Below are positions 19,368-27,792 of a stretch of 64,000 nucleotides of DNA, piece after piece. Source of the stretch: Flavobacterium petrolei. GTDB lineage: Bacteria; Bacteroidota; Bacteroidia; Flavobacteriales; Flavobacteriaceae. Position 1 is the first letter of the stretch; each line of letters begins with the position of its first letter. A program made the translations under genes and the position numbers. The notes under the pieces are model-generated. The model ran no database searches, had not been told where the DNA came from, and saw only the letters and a list, made by a program, of their open reading frames with translations. The stretch spans positions 496,001 to 560,000 of the forward strand of contig NZ_QNVY02000002.1 of assembly GCF_003314435.2 (NCBI RefSeq). The letters are read 5' to 3'.

Positions 19368-20204
19368 TTATCTTAATTCATTTGGGGCAACGATATCCAT
19401 GTCGCCATAATCTAAATTCTCACCGGCCATTCCCCATATAAAGGAATAGTTTGACGTTCCTGCACCAGAATGTATGGACCATTCCGGAGATAAAACGGCT
19501 TGGTGGTTTTGCATGAAGATATGTCTGGTATTTTGTGGTTCTCCCATGAAATGACAAATCGTTTGTGGTGCTTCTATATCAAAATAAAAATAGGCCTCCA
19601 TTCGTCGGTTGTGCGTGTGGGCAGGCATGGTGTTCCATACATTCCCGGGCAACAATTCCGTAAGTCCCATTTGTAACTGACACGTTTCAACGATACTATT
19701 GACAATCAGTTTGTTTAAAATTCGCTTGTTGGCTGTTTTTTCTTCTCCTAATTGAATGACTTCAGCGTCTTCTTTTCCAATTTTTTTATTTGGAAACTTC
19801 GTATGTGCCGGTGCCGAATTAATATAAAATAAAGCTTGTTCGCCATTAGCACTGGAAAAAATAACTTCCTTACAACCTTGACCTAAATAAAGCGCCTCTT
19901 TTTTTTGCAATTCATACACCACGCCGTCAACCGTAACGGTTCCGCTACCGCCAACGTTGATAATTCCCAATTCCCGTCTGTCTAAAAAGTTTTCTGATTT
20001 CAAATACGGAATAGTTTCTAATTTTAATTCTTTACCAACCGGCATTATTCCACCTACAATGTATCTATCATACATAGAATAGGTCAATTGTATTTTATTT
20101 TCAACAAAAAGATTTTCAATTAAAAATTGCTCTCTCAATTCGTCAGTTCCATATTTCTTGACGTCCGTAGGGTTCGAAGCGTATCTGAAAGAAAAATTTG
20201 TCAT
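19368..20204 (-). CDS. kduI: 5-dehydro-4-deoxy-D-glucuronate isomerase
   Basis: Converts 4-deoxy-L-threo-5-hexosulose uronate (from unsaturated galacturonate) to DKII. The 278-residue double cupin has the N-terminal YASNPTDVKKYGTDELR signature and zinc ligands in HTHNRRMEAYFYF (H196, H198, E203), with a late His in EWSIHSGAGTSNYSF. It is the first gene of the catabolic operon. A perfect LacI-type palindrome lies 16 nt upstream of its ATG, where repressor binding would block transcription directly. Confidence 0.96.
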   Translation of the reverse strand: MTNFSFRYASNPTDVKKYGTDELREQFLIENLFVENKIQLTYSMYDRYIVGGIMPVGKELKLETIPYLKSENFLDRRELGIINVGGSGTVTVDGVVYELQKKEALYLGQGCKEVIFSSANGEQALFYINSAPAHTKFPNKKIGKEDAEVIQLGEEKTANKRILNKLIVNSIVETCQLQMGLTELLPGNVWNTMPAHTHNRRMEAYFYFDIEAPQTICHFMGEPQNTRHIFMQNHQAVLSPEWSIHSGAGTSNYSFIWGMAGENLDYGDMDIVAPNELR

Positions 20205-20219
20205 GTTATATTATTTTAA

Positions 20220-20233
20220 TGTAATCGATTACA
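20220..20233. promoter_or_regulatory. Perfect LacI-family operator upstream of kduI
   Basis: TGTAATCGATTACA is a perfect 14-bp palindrome with a central CG, located between the MFS gene end and kduI. It is the best copy of the motif also seen at 9585 and 21916. Confidence 0.8.
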
Positions 20234-20304
20234 CAAAGATACTTTATATTCCTTTAAGTACTATTTTTTTATCTCTAAAAAGCTCTTAATTTTAAAAAAC
20301 CGAC

Positions 20305-21753
20305 TTATAAATCAGTAATCGGACTATACTTTGGCACCAATGCTTTCATGAACAACCAACCGGTCAAATAACAAACGGCACAAATAGAGAAAATAATAAA
20401 ATATCCAGCTTCAATCCCTTGAAAACCCATAAAAGCCATATTGGTTTCTTTAGTATAATCAAACAACAAGCCTGAACCTTTGTTGATCATCGTGGAACCA
20501 ATACCACCAGCCAAACCGCCGATACCAGTAATAGTTGCAATTGCTTTTTTAGGGAACATATCGCCTACTGTTGTGAAGATATTTGCCGACCAAGATTGGT
20601 GAGCCGCTCCTGAAATACCAATTATTATTACGGGCAACCAATAGCTAATATGGCCCAAAGGCTGCGCGATCAAAGCTAATAATGGGAAAAAAGCGAAAAT
20701 CAGCATGGCTTTCATTCGTCCTTCATAAGGATTCATCCCCTTCTTTTCAACAAAATAAGTGGGCAACCAACCTCCAATAATTGAAAGCAATGTAATCATG
20801 TATAATACAAATAATGGCAAAGCCGCTTCGGTGGAATCCATGCCGTAAACTGAGCTTAAATACGCAGGAGTCCAAAACAAAAAGAACCACCACACGCCAT
20901 CGGTCATGAACTTACCAAAAGCAAAAGCCCATGTTTGTTTGTATCTAAAACAATCCATTAAAGTTACCTTGGTGCTCGTTTCTGGTACATATCCTTCTAA
21001 TTTACTGGCCGCAATATCATCTTGCTGGATATATTCTAATTCAGCGGTACTAACCTTTAGATGTTTCTCTGGTTTTTCATACATAAAAACCCAAAATCCC
21101 ATCCAAACAAAACCTAAGGCACCAATGATAATAAAAGCCATTTCCCAACCAAACGCTTTTGCAATAAACGGAATAGATATTGGGGCAGCCAATGCACCAA
21201 CAGTCGCACCCGCATTAAAAATACTTGTAGAGAAAGCTCTGTCTTTTTTAGGAAAATATTCGGCTGTTGTTTTAATAGCTGCAGGGAAATTTCCTGCTTC
21301 ACCAACGGCCAAAACAAAACGGGCAAAAATAAATAAAGTCACACTTACATTGATAATCAGTCCAGTATCTTTCACCGTACTAAGTGCTTCTTTAGCTCCT
21401 TCAAAACCAACAAACCAATCCCCAGTAATAATCCCTGCTGTTGCAATACCGCAGAATGCGTGTAAACAAGCTCCAAAAGACCAAATCCCAATGGCCCAAA
21501 GAAATCCTTTTTTGGTGTCTAGCCAATCCACAAATCTTCCTGCAAACAATAATGATACTGCATAAAAAATTGAAAATAATGCCGTAATATTTCCATAATC
21601 ATTGTTGGTCCAATGAAATTCTGGAGCAATAAAATCACTCCATGTCAATGAAAGCACTTGTCTGTCCAAGTAATTTATAGTAGTTGCAAAAAAAAGTAAA
21701 CCACAAATTGACCAGCGGTAGTTTCCAATATTTTTACTTGTTTGCTTTATCAT
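20305..21753 (-). CDS. ExuT-type MFS hexuronate transporter
   Basis: Major facilitator protein of the anion:cation symporter group, likely importing galacturonate or other hexuronates across the inner membrane. Twelve membrane segments are visible. The hallmark TTINYLDRQVLSL lies in the first, and ARFVLAVGEAGNFPAAIKTTAEYFPKKDRA lies around the TM4-5 loop, as in ExuT/UxuT homologues. I chose the start at 21753 (MIKQTSKNIGNYRW...); an in-frame ATG at 21795 would add 14 residues. The gene has its own LacI-type operator at 21916, so it may be transcribed separately from kduI, from which 100 nt separate it. Confidence 0.92.
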   Translation of the reverse strand: MIKQTSKNIGNYRWSICGLLFFATTINYLDRQVLSLTWSDFIAPEFHWTNNDYGNITALFSIFYAVSLLFAGRFVDWLDTKKGFLWAIGIWSFGACLHAFCGIATAGIITGDWFVGFEGAKEALSTVKDTGLIINVSVTLFIFARFVLAVGEAGNFPAAIKTTAEYFPKKDRAFSTSIFNAGATVGALAAPISIPFIAKAFGWEMAFIIIGALGFVWMGFWVFMYEKPEKHLKVSTAELEYIQQDDIAASKLEGYVPETSTKVTLMDCFRYKQTWAFAFGKFMTDGVWWFFLFWTPAYLSSVYGMDSTEAALPLFVLYMITLLSIIGGWLPTYFVEKKGMNPYEGRMKAMLIFAFFPLLALIAQPLGHISYWLPVIIIGISGAAHQSWSANIFTTVGDMFPKKAIATITGIGGLAGGIGSTMINKGSGLLFDYTKETNMAFMGFQGIEAGYFIIFSICAVCYLTGWLFMKALVPKYSPITDL

Positions 21754-22176
21754 TTGGTTATGTTTAAAATAGTTAGTTTTCGATATAAAATGCATCCTTA
21801 TTACGTAAAACAGTTTATCCGCAGATTTGATCTCTTTTTAAAATGAATCTCGATAAAGTCTTTCCTTTATTTAAAGAACCCTTTTTGTTCGAGAATAAAT
21901 TTAGATGCTATGAAATGTAATCGATTGCACAAATATACTTTTTAATATTCATTATCCAAATTATTTGAATATTATTTTAAATTAGCAACTTAAATAAATA
22001 CATAAAATAAAAAACAATATTAAATTACACATTTAAGAAAATTAATGTTAAAGCTATTAAACCGATAGTTTCAGCTTTTAGGAAATCTAAACTGCATTAA
22101 CAATAACCTATTGATTTCTAAAAAAGACATTAAAATTTTATCCTACCGAAAAATAAATCCTTAAAAAAAAAATACA
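21754..22176. other. Divergent control region between MFS transporter and esterase
   Basis: About 420 bp, very AT-rich, between divergent genes. The only structured signal recognised is the LacI-type palindrome at 21916-21929, which could control both directions. No additional ORF was supported. Confidence 0.55.
21916..21929. promoter_or_regulatory. LacI-family operator between transporter and esterase genes
   Basis: TGTAATCGATTGCA differs by one base from the perfect palindrome before kduI. It is the reverse complement of the site at 9585. Confidence 0.75.
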
Positions 22177-23115
22177 ATGAAAATTAATACTATTCTAAAA
22201 GCAAGTCGCTATGCATTACCTATATTTTTTATTCTTGGCATACATTCACAGATACACGCTCAAGATCAAATAATACCGCTTTGGACGGAAGCAATACCTG
22301 ATGCTATTTATAATTCGAATTATCAGGAAAATGAAATATCAAAAGAGGGAATAGTCCAAAACAGTAGTAAAGTTATCACTCCTACTCTTTCTGTTTTTCT
22401 ACCCAACGAATCCTCTACTAATGGAGCATCAGTTCTGATTTTCCCTGGAGGCGGATATTCTCATTTAGCTATTGATAAAGAAGGAACGAAAGTAGCACGA
22501 TGGTTAAATACCTTAGGAATAACAGCCTTTGTCTTAAAATATAGACTACCAAACGAACAAATAATGAAAGATAAAACAATTGGTCCTTTACAAGATGCCC
22601 AAGAAGCTATTAGATACATCAGACGCAACGTAGAAAAATGGAAAGTAAATAAGGACAAAATTGGAGTTATGGGTTTTTCGGCAGGCGGACATTTAGCAGC
22701 CACTTTATCTACTCATTATAATGAAAAAATATACCAAGTTTCTGATTCCTTAAGTGCCAAACCGGATTTTTCGATATTAATTTACCCTGTTATTTCCATG
22801 ACAAATGAAATCACACACAAAGGATCACAAAATAATTTATTGGGGGTCTCGCCGTCCGTTTCATTGATTAATAAATTTTCCAATGAACAGCACGTAAATT
22901 CTGAGACACCGCCAACATTTATCATTCATGCCACAGACGATCTAGTAGTTCCAGCAGAAAACAGCCTCAATTATTACATAGCTTTAAAGAAAAATAAGGT
23001 TCCAGCAGAGTTGCATTTGTATGAAAAAGGAGGACATGGCTTTGGTTTAGGAGTGAAAGATACCAGCCAATATTGGACCAAAGATTGCGAGAATTGGCTT
23101 CGTGGCATCCTATGA
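22177..23115 (+). CDS. Secreted alpha/beta-hydrolase, probable pectin or xylan acetyl esterase type
   Basis: A 312-residue secreted alpha/beta hydrolase. The signal peptide runs to about residue 29 (SQIHAQ). The oxyanion motif FPGGGYSHLAIDKEG, nucleophile elbow GFSAGGHLA, an acidic residue in HATDDLVVP and the histidine in GGHGFGLG complete the catalytic set. This is the secreted carbohydrate acetyl-esterase pattern. It is divergent from the uronate transporter and shares its operator region, so it probably belongs to the same regulon. It is not closely similar to the esterase at 2245, suggesting different ester bonds or positions. Confidence 0.88.
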   Translation: MKINTILKASRYALPIFFILGIHSQIHAQDQIIPLWTEAIPDAIYNSNYQENEISKEGIVQNSSKVITPTLSVFLPNESSTNGASVLIFPGGGYSHLAIDKEGTKVARWLNTLGITAFVLKYRLPNEQIMKDKTIGPLQDAQEAIRYIRRNVEKWKVNKDKIGVMGFSAGGHLAATLSTHYNEKIYQVSDSLSAKPDFSILIYPVISMTNEITHKGSQNNLLGVSPSVSLINKFSNEQHVNSETPPTFIIHATDDLVVPAENSLNYYIALKKNKVPAELHLYEKGGHGFGLGVKDTSQYWTKDCENWLRGIL

Positions 23116-23210
23116 ATAATCGATTAAATTATGAAGTTCTATTTTTTATTTTATGAAAGATCTAGTCCTGAAAAGTAACACAAGATTAATAATGTAAAAG
23201 CTCAGTTTTT

Positions 23211-23247
23211 AAACAGTAGTGAGCTCATGTTTATTACTGTTTTTTTG
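23211..23247 (+). terminator. Probable terminator downstream of the esterase gene
   Basis: Arms AAACAGTA (23211-23218) and TACTGTTT are followed by a T-run. It lies about 100 nt past the esterase stop. Stem strength is modest. Confidence 0.45.
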
Positions 23248-23282
23248 TTTTATAGGTTTTAATTTGATTTTGTTCATGTCTC

Positions 23283-23525
23283 TTATTTGAAGTAAGGATA
23301 TAATTTGAATAATTTGGGAGTGATTGATTCCACTGTAGCGTGCGAAAACAAAAGTTCCAGTTCTGCACCAGTTTTTTCATTTATCACTTCAATACTTAAT
23401 TCGAAGACTTCAAATAAAGAAATATACTTCTTTACCGTATTTCTAGAAAGGGATAGCTAATTACTTATGCATAACTTACTTTTAACGTTACAGTAGCATT
23501 TAATTGCTTTCCTAATTTTACTCAT
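23283..23525 (-). pseudogene. IS21-family istA transposase N-terminal remnant
   Basis: Read on the minus strand from ATG at 23525, the frame runs 81 codons. It begins MSKIRKAIKCYC and continues through an internal TAG at codon 23 into LSLSRNTVKKYISLF, then to KLFKLYPYFK and a stop. The SRNTVKKY helix-turn-helix and the LYPYF segment are typical of IstA-type transposases in Bacteroidota. The catalytic DDE domain and the istB partner are absent, so it cannot be active. The TAG sits where a tyrosine codon (TAT or TAC) would be expected. The remnant borders the islet inserted at tRNA-Arg and marks this spot as a repeated target of mobile DNA. Confidence 0.7.
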
Positions 23526-23611
23526 GTCTGTTATTTTGTTTGCTGTAATCCCTGTTTTTTTTTAACGAATGTTTGGTGCAAAAAACATGAAAAAGTTAGT
23601 GGTTTTTAAGG

Positions 23612-23770
23612 ATCAATTGTACACCTAAATCAGGTGGTCAACATCTCTAAATTTGCAGTATACAGTAAAGATAATGAAGACAAAATAGATGAACTGGCTG
23701 CGCTTATTTATCGAAAATGGATAAAGGCTATTGAAAAGTACAATTCATCTTATCAATTGACTGCGTAATA
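23612..23770 (+). pseudogene. Unrecognised 52-codon open fragment, no start codon
   Basis: An open frame without an ATG that ends at TAA near 23768-23770. Its residues look protein-like (LNQVVNISKFAVYS, then DKIDELAALIYRKWIKAIEK), which suggests the C-terminal tail of a lost gene. I do not recognise the family. Given its place between the istA remnant and the islet boundary, debris of a mobile-element gene is the most likely explanation. Confidence 0.3.
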
Positions 23771-23939
23771 TAGTCTTATCAAATTTAAAAAATAGCCTTT
23801 CAGAAATGGGATTTTTTTTTATTCAACATTTAAAAAGAATAACACTTATTAAAAAGAAACAAATTTTGTAAAAAAAATAAATTCCTTAGTAAAATTAAGT
23901 AATAACCAAAAAAGGCAACGGAAAAGGCAATTAAATTAA

Positions 23940-23974
23940 AAAACCCTTATAAATTAAGTATTTATAAGGGTTTT
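23940..23974. terminator. Terminator-like palindrome abutting the displaced tRNA-Arg 3' end
   Basis: Perfect arms AAAACCCTTATAAAT (23940-23954) and ATTTATAAGGGTTTT (23960-23974). On the minus strand it lies immediately downstream of the tRNA-Arg fragment, so it is probably the original terminator of the tRNA operon before the islet inserted. A sequence-related stem (27471-27517) now follows the intact tRNA-Arg. Confidence 0.75.
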
Positions 23975-23991
23975 GTGAAGGCAGAAGGATT
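23975..23991. repeat. Left attachment-like repeat: copy of tRNA-Arg 3' end
   Basis: gtgaaggcagaaggatt, identical to 27519-27535 (discriminator, acceptor 3' strand and part of the T arm of tRNA-Arg). With the second copy it brackets a segment of about 3.5 kb containing the two defence genes. This is the standard signature of integration into a tRNA 3' end. Confidence 0.8.
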
Positions 23992-24257
23992 ACTGACACA
24001 ACTCGCAGCGCACGTTATTATTGAGTTATTATATTTCTTGTGGCAACTTTGTGCCAAATTTTTTCGTTTTCTCTTAGAATTAACTTGTTTGTAATAGAAA
24101 TTCCATGTCAAATATAGCAAACTAAATAAAGAGAAAAACAATTATAAATATCAAATCATATATGATTCGATGTATTAAAAAAATACTGCTATTTTAAAAG
24201 TCAAATTAATTAATATTTAACTATCTTTCCTACATTTACAAGTAATCAAAAAAAGAC

Positions 24258-25934
24258 ATGGCAAAAATACACTCGTTTAAAATATCTAACTTTAGAGGAA
24301 TTCAAGAACTTCAACAAGTTTTTGGCATGACTGATTTTGTATGCTTAATTGGTAGAGGTGACTCTGGTAAAACAACTATTCTTGAAGCTATTTCAGCAGT
24401 CTTATCACCAAGTTGGAATTTAAGCTTCTACGATACCGATTTTTTTAATGGCGACATTAATAATTCCATTGAAATTGAAGTTTCATTATATGATTTGCCT
24501 AAAGAATTAATTCAGGAAAATAAATATGGGCTATTCATAAGAGGTCTTGATAAATCTACAGATATAATATATGACGACCTGCTGGATGACCATGAAATTA
24601 TTCTTACAGTAAAACTAATTGTAGAAAAAGATTTAGAACCAAAATGGTTTATTATAAATGATAGAGAGCATCAAGAACCTATTGAAATAAAAGCTACTGA
24701 TAGAGCTAGCCTGAATGTCTTTTTAGTCTCGGATTATATAGATAGGCACTTTTCATGGAACAAAGGAAATCCTCTCTATTCATTATTAAAACAGGAAAAG
24801 AATCATGACGAAAAAAATAATGTAATTATAGATGCATTGAGAGAGGCAAAAGAAAAAATTGATTCAAGTTCTTTCAACCACTTAGATAGTATCGTTAAAA
24901 AAATAAAAGACTCTGCTTCAAATTTGGGAATTGATATCTCAAATACAACAACAACAATAGATTTTAAAGATTTTTCTATTAAAGATGGTCGAATTTGTTT
25001 ACACGATGATAAAATACCATTTCGACAAAAAGGGAAAGGTTCAAAAAGATTAATTTCTATAGCAATACAAACTGAATTAGCTAAAGCTGGAGGAATATTG
25101 CTAATAGATGAAATTGAACAAGGTCTTGAACCGGATAGAGCTCAACATTTGGCAAAAATTTTAAAAAGAACTAACCAAGGTCAAATTTTTATCACGACGC
25201 ACTCACGAGATGTATTAGTTGAATTAGATGCTAATGATTTATTTAAAGTAAAAAAATACTATCCAAGTTTATATCAGTTTGATAATTCCTTACAATCTGC
25301 CATCAGAAGTAATCCCGAAGCCTTTTTTTCTGATCGTGTATTGGTTTGTGAAGGTCCAACTGAAATAGGAATTTGTAGAGGTTTGAATAATTTTAGAATG
25401 CAGAATGGAAAAGATAACATTTCTTTTTTAGGAATTCGATTTGCAAATGGGAATGGTTCAAGTCAAATTGAATATGCAAAAAGTTTTTTAAAATCCGGAT
25501 TTGAAGTTTGCTTGTTTTGCGATTCAGATGTAGAAGGAATAAATAAACTAAAAGAAAAGTTGAAGGACGATGGTATATGTATAGTAGATTGCGAAAACCA
25601 CAATGCCACAGAAAATCAAATTTTTGATGATCTACCATTAAAAGGAATACATGAACTAATTGAATATTATACTTTACAGAATCAGGATTCAGTAGAAGAT
25701 AGCATACGCACGGGTTATAAAGTACATGGTGATTTACCCGAAAATTGGAAAGAAATTGATACGCCTCAATTACGTTCTGTTATTGGAACAATTGCCAAGA
25801 AAAAATCATGGTTTAAAAGAACGGACCATGGTGAATTTGTTGGAGGTGTAATATGTAAATATCTGGAAGACATTAAGGATAAAAAGTTGGGTAACCAATT
25901 TCAAGAATTATCTAAATGGATTGATAATGATTAA
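24258..25934 (+). CDS. gajA: GajA-like OLD-family ATPase/TOPRIM nuclease (Gabija defence)
   Basis: A 558-residue overcoming-lysogenisation-defect (OLD) nuclease. The N-terminal ABC-type ATPase has Walker A GRGDSGKTT (32-40), a signature-like KGKGSKRLISIAI, Walker B LLIDEIEQG with D284/E285, and an H-loop THSRD. The C-terminal TOPRIM domain has Glu365 in VCEGPTEIG and the acidic D422-S-D424 pair in FCDSDVEG. Followed directly by a UvrD-like helicase, this is the class 2 OLD arrangement known as Gabija, whose GajA is a DNA-nicking nuclease restrained by nucleotides. Length is close to characterised GajA proteins. It overlaps the helicase gene by 8 nt. Confidence 0.9.
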   Translation: MAKIHSFKISNFRGIQELQQVFGMTDFVCLIGRGDSGKTTILEAISAVLSPSWNLSFYDTDFFNGDINNSIEIEVSLYDLPKELIQENKYGLFIRGLDKSTDIIYDDLLDDHEIILTVKLIVEKDLEPKWFIINDREHQEPIEIKATDRASLNVFLVSDYIDRHFSWNKGNPLYSLLKQEKNHDEKNNVIIDALREAKEKIDSSSFNHLDSIVKKIKDSASNLGIDISNTTTTIDFKDFSIKDGRICLHDDKIPFRQKGKGSKRLISIAIQTELAKAGGILLIDEIEQGLEPDRAQHLAKILKRTNQGQIFITTHSRDVLVELDANDLFKVKKYYPSLYQFDNSLQSAIRSNPEAFFSDRVLVCEGPTEIGICRGLNNFRMQNGKDNISFLGIRFANGNGSSQIEYAKSFLKSGFEVCLFCDSDVEGINKLKEKLKDDGICIVDCENHNATENQIFDDLPLKGIHELIEYYTLQNQDSVEDSIRTGYKVHGDLPENWKEIDTPQLRSVIGTIAKKKSWFKRTDHGEFVGGVICKYLEDIKDKKLGNQFQELSKWIDND

Positions 25935-27345
25935 TTATAAAGAATTTATTTCCAATGAAAAGAGTATGCTTATTGCGCCAGCAGGCTTTGGTAAAACACA
26001 TACTATTGTAGAATGTCTTAAGCATACTCAAACAAAAGGTAAACAACTCATACTAACCCATACACATGCAGGAGTTGCATCAATAAAAGAAAAAATTAAA
26101 AGGGAAGGAATTCCAAGTTCCCAGTACTTTATTGAAACAATATCCAGCTTTGCACAAAAATATGTTTTATCCTTCTACATCGGAACTGATATTCCAGAAC
26201 AAGAAGATTCCAAGAATTATTATCCATTTATAATTGAAAAGTCTATTCATCTATTAAAAAGAAAACCAATCAGAGAAATTATTTTAAATACATATGATGG
26301 TCTTTTTGTTGATGAATATCAAGATTGCACTACAAAACAGCATGAACTAATTCTAATACTTTCAGAATTACTACCTACACGAATACTTGGTGATTTTTTG
26401 CAAGGGATATTTGGCTTTAATGGAGAAAACCTTGTTAATCTGCAAAGCAATGCTGAAATGGGAGAATTTCAAAAATCCTATTACGAATTACACGAACCTC
26501 AAAGATGGCTAAATGGAAATAATACCTTATTAGGTGAAGATTTAAAAAAAATTAGAAAATCTCTTATAGATAAAGAAGATATTAATTTAGCCTCTCATAG
26601 CTCGATAGAAACGCATATTACAAAGAATATGTACTATGATAAATATAATTTTATTATGAACTTATTGACAAGTAGTGACAGTGTTTTAATAATTGATCCA
26701 ATATCTACTAATATTAATAGTAGAATTGCTTTTACACAACGATTTAAAAATATACCTAGATTAATTGAATCAATCGACGATAAAACATTTTATATTTTAT
26801 CAAAAGATGCAGATTTAATCACTTCTGATAATATTATAAAAGATCTGTATTCATTAACAATTAAATTATTTAATAAAACTGCGATAGAAAAATGGTTCAC
26901 TGCAAAAGGTATCAAAAACAAAACTAAAGAAAGTGATAATGTACTTTTAATACCATTGATAAATAAAATTCAAATTTTAGAAAAAAACATTTCGTTTTCT
27001 ATTGTTTTAGAAGCTTTAATTTTAATAAAAGATTTACCCGATGTAAAATGCTATAGAAAGGAATTATTTCATTCGTTTTGTTCTGCTCTAAAAGATGCTG
27101 AACATTCTAATATTTCAGTATTTCAAGCAATGACAAATAGTAGAAATTTGACCCGTAGGGTTGGTAGAAAAATATATGGGAAATGCATTGGAACCACACT
27201 TTTAACTAAAGGTTTGGAGTTCGATACGGTAGTAATATTAAATGCTCATAAGTTCGACTGTCCAAAACATTTATATGTAGCTTTAACAAGAGCATCAAAA
27301 AGACTAATAATTCTTACTGAAAGCAAAATTCTCAAACCGTATTAG
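25927..27345 (+). CDS. gajB: GajB-like UvrD/Rep-type helicase (Gabija defence)
   Basis: Superfamily 1 helicase of 472 residues, the partner of the upstream nuclease. Motifs in order: Walker A APAGFGKTH (17-25), motif II DEYQD (129-133), motif III GDFLQGIFGF (155-164), then near the C-terminus TKGLEFD (motif V) and VALTRASKRL (motif VI). It is shorter than UvrD, as expected for GajB, which lacks some accessory domains. I place the start at ATG 25927; a TTG at 25921 is in frame. The ATGATTAA overlap with gajA suggests translational coupling. The low-GC sequence and tRNA-flanking repeats indicate horizontal acquisition. Confidence 0.88.
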   Translation: MINYKEFISNEKSMLIAPAGFGKTHTIVECLKHTQTKGKQLILTHTHAGVASIKEKIKREGIPSSQYFIETISSFAQKYVLSFYIGTDIPEQEDSKNYYPFIIEKSIHLLKRKPIREIILNTYDGLFVDEYQDCTTKQHELILILSELLPTRILGDFLQGIFGFNGENLVNLQSNAEMGEFQKSYYELHEPQRWLNGNNTLLGEDLKKIRKSLIDKEDINLASHSSIETHITKNMYYDKYNFIMNLLTSSDSVLIIDPISTNINSRIAFTQRFKNIPRLIESIDDKTFYILSKDADLITSDNIIKDLYSLTIKLFNKTAIEKWFTAKGIKNKTKESDNVLLIPLINKIQILEKNISFSIVLEALILIKDLPDVKCYRKELFHSFCSALKDAEHSNISVFQAMTNSRNLTRRVGRKIYGKCIGTTLLTKGLEFDTVVILNAHKFDCPKHLYVALTRASKRLIILTESKILKPY

Positions 27346-27366
27346 CAGAAAATAATTTCATGAAAA

Positions 27367-27406
27367 TTTGACACACAAATTATCATTGTGCCATATCTGT
27401 GTCAAA
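27367..27406. repeat. Short inverted repeat near the right end of the islet
   Basis: TTTGACACA (27367-27375) and TGTGTCAAA (27398-27406) pair perfectly around TTGTGCCA. Similar words (TGACACA at 23994, TTGTGCCA near 24049) lie just inside the left end. They may be recombinase arm-type sites, but this is tentative. Confidence 0.4.
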
Positions 27407-27470
27407 AGTCCTCAAACTACTTGAAAAAAGATATAAAAAAGGACTTATGTCAGAAGTAAAAAACAATAAA

Positions 27471-27517
27471 AAAACCCCTTAAAACACTGATAATCACCAG
27501 TTTATAAGGGGAATTTT
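27471..27517 (-). terminator. Terminator of the tRNA-Ser-Pro-Arg operon
   Basis: On the minus strand CCCCTTATAAAC pairs with GTTTTAAGGGG, with an inner CTGGTGATTATCAG stem, followed by a T-run. It lies 3 nt beyond the tRNA-Arg discriminator base. Confidence 0.85.
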
Positions 27518-27519
27518 AG

Positions 27520-27593
<74 letters not shown>

Positions 27594-27613
27594 ATTACTC
27601 TTGGAAAAAATTG

Positions 27614-27688
27614 TCGGGGTGGCAGGATTCGAACCTGCGGCCTCCTGCTCCCAAAGCAGGCGCGATAACCGAGCTACGCTACACCCCG
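27614..27688 (-). tRNA. tRNA-Pro (TGG)
   Basis: A 75-nt cloverleaf: acceptor CGGGGTG pairing with CACCCCG, anticodon TGG in the loop between CCTGCT and AGCAGG, T-arm AGGTTCGAATCCT, discriminator A, no encoded CCA. Second of three clustered tRNAs on the minus strand. Confidence 0.96.
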
Positions 27689-27708
27689 AAAAACAATAAA
27701 TCATAAAG

Positions 27709-27792
27709 CGGAGGGACAGGGACTCGAACCCTGGCACCGATTACTCGATGACAGTTTAGCAAACTGCTCCATTACCACTCTGGCACCCCTCC
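27709..27792 (-). tRNA. tRNA-Ser (GCT)
   Basis: An 84-nt class II tRNA with a long variable arm: acceptor GGAGGGG pairing with TCCCTCC, anticodon GCT between CAGTTT and AAACTG, and T-arm GGGTTCGAGTCCC. First of the tRNA trio transcribed leftward. Confidence 0.96.

Larger units (their letters stand above)
23116..24257. other. Accessory gap with decayed mobile DNA left of the Gabija-like islet
   Basis: A 1.1-kb region without an intact gene. It holds a terminator-like stem (23211-23247), an istA remnant on the minus strand (23283-23525), an unrecognised 52-codon open fragment (23612-23770), a strong terminator-like palindrome (23940-23974), and a copy of the tRNA-Arg 3' end (23975-23991). The remaining bases are AT-rich with a TATCTTTC box (24222-24229) that may be the promoter of the nuclease gene. 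Confidence 0.7.

Noticed and set aside
20906..21565. A 219-codon plus-strand frame inside the MFS gene
   Set aside because: Antisense to a clear 12-segment transporter; its low-complexity hydrophobic composition is an artefact of the opposite frame.
23117..23130. A fifth ATCGAT-centred site just after the esterase stop
   Set aside because: Only the 6-bp core and two flanking bases match the operator, and it lies downstream of a gene with no promoter context.
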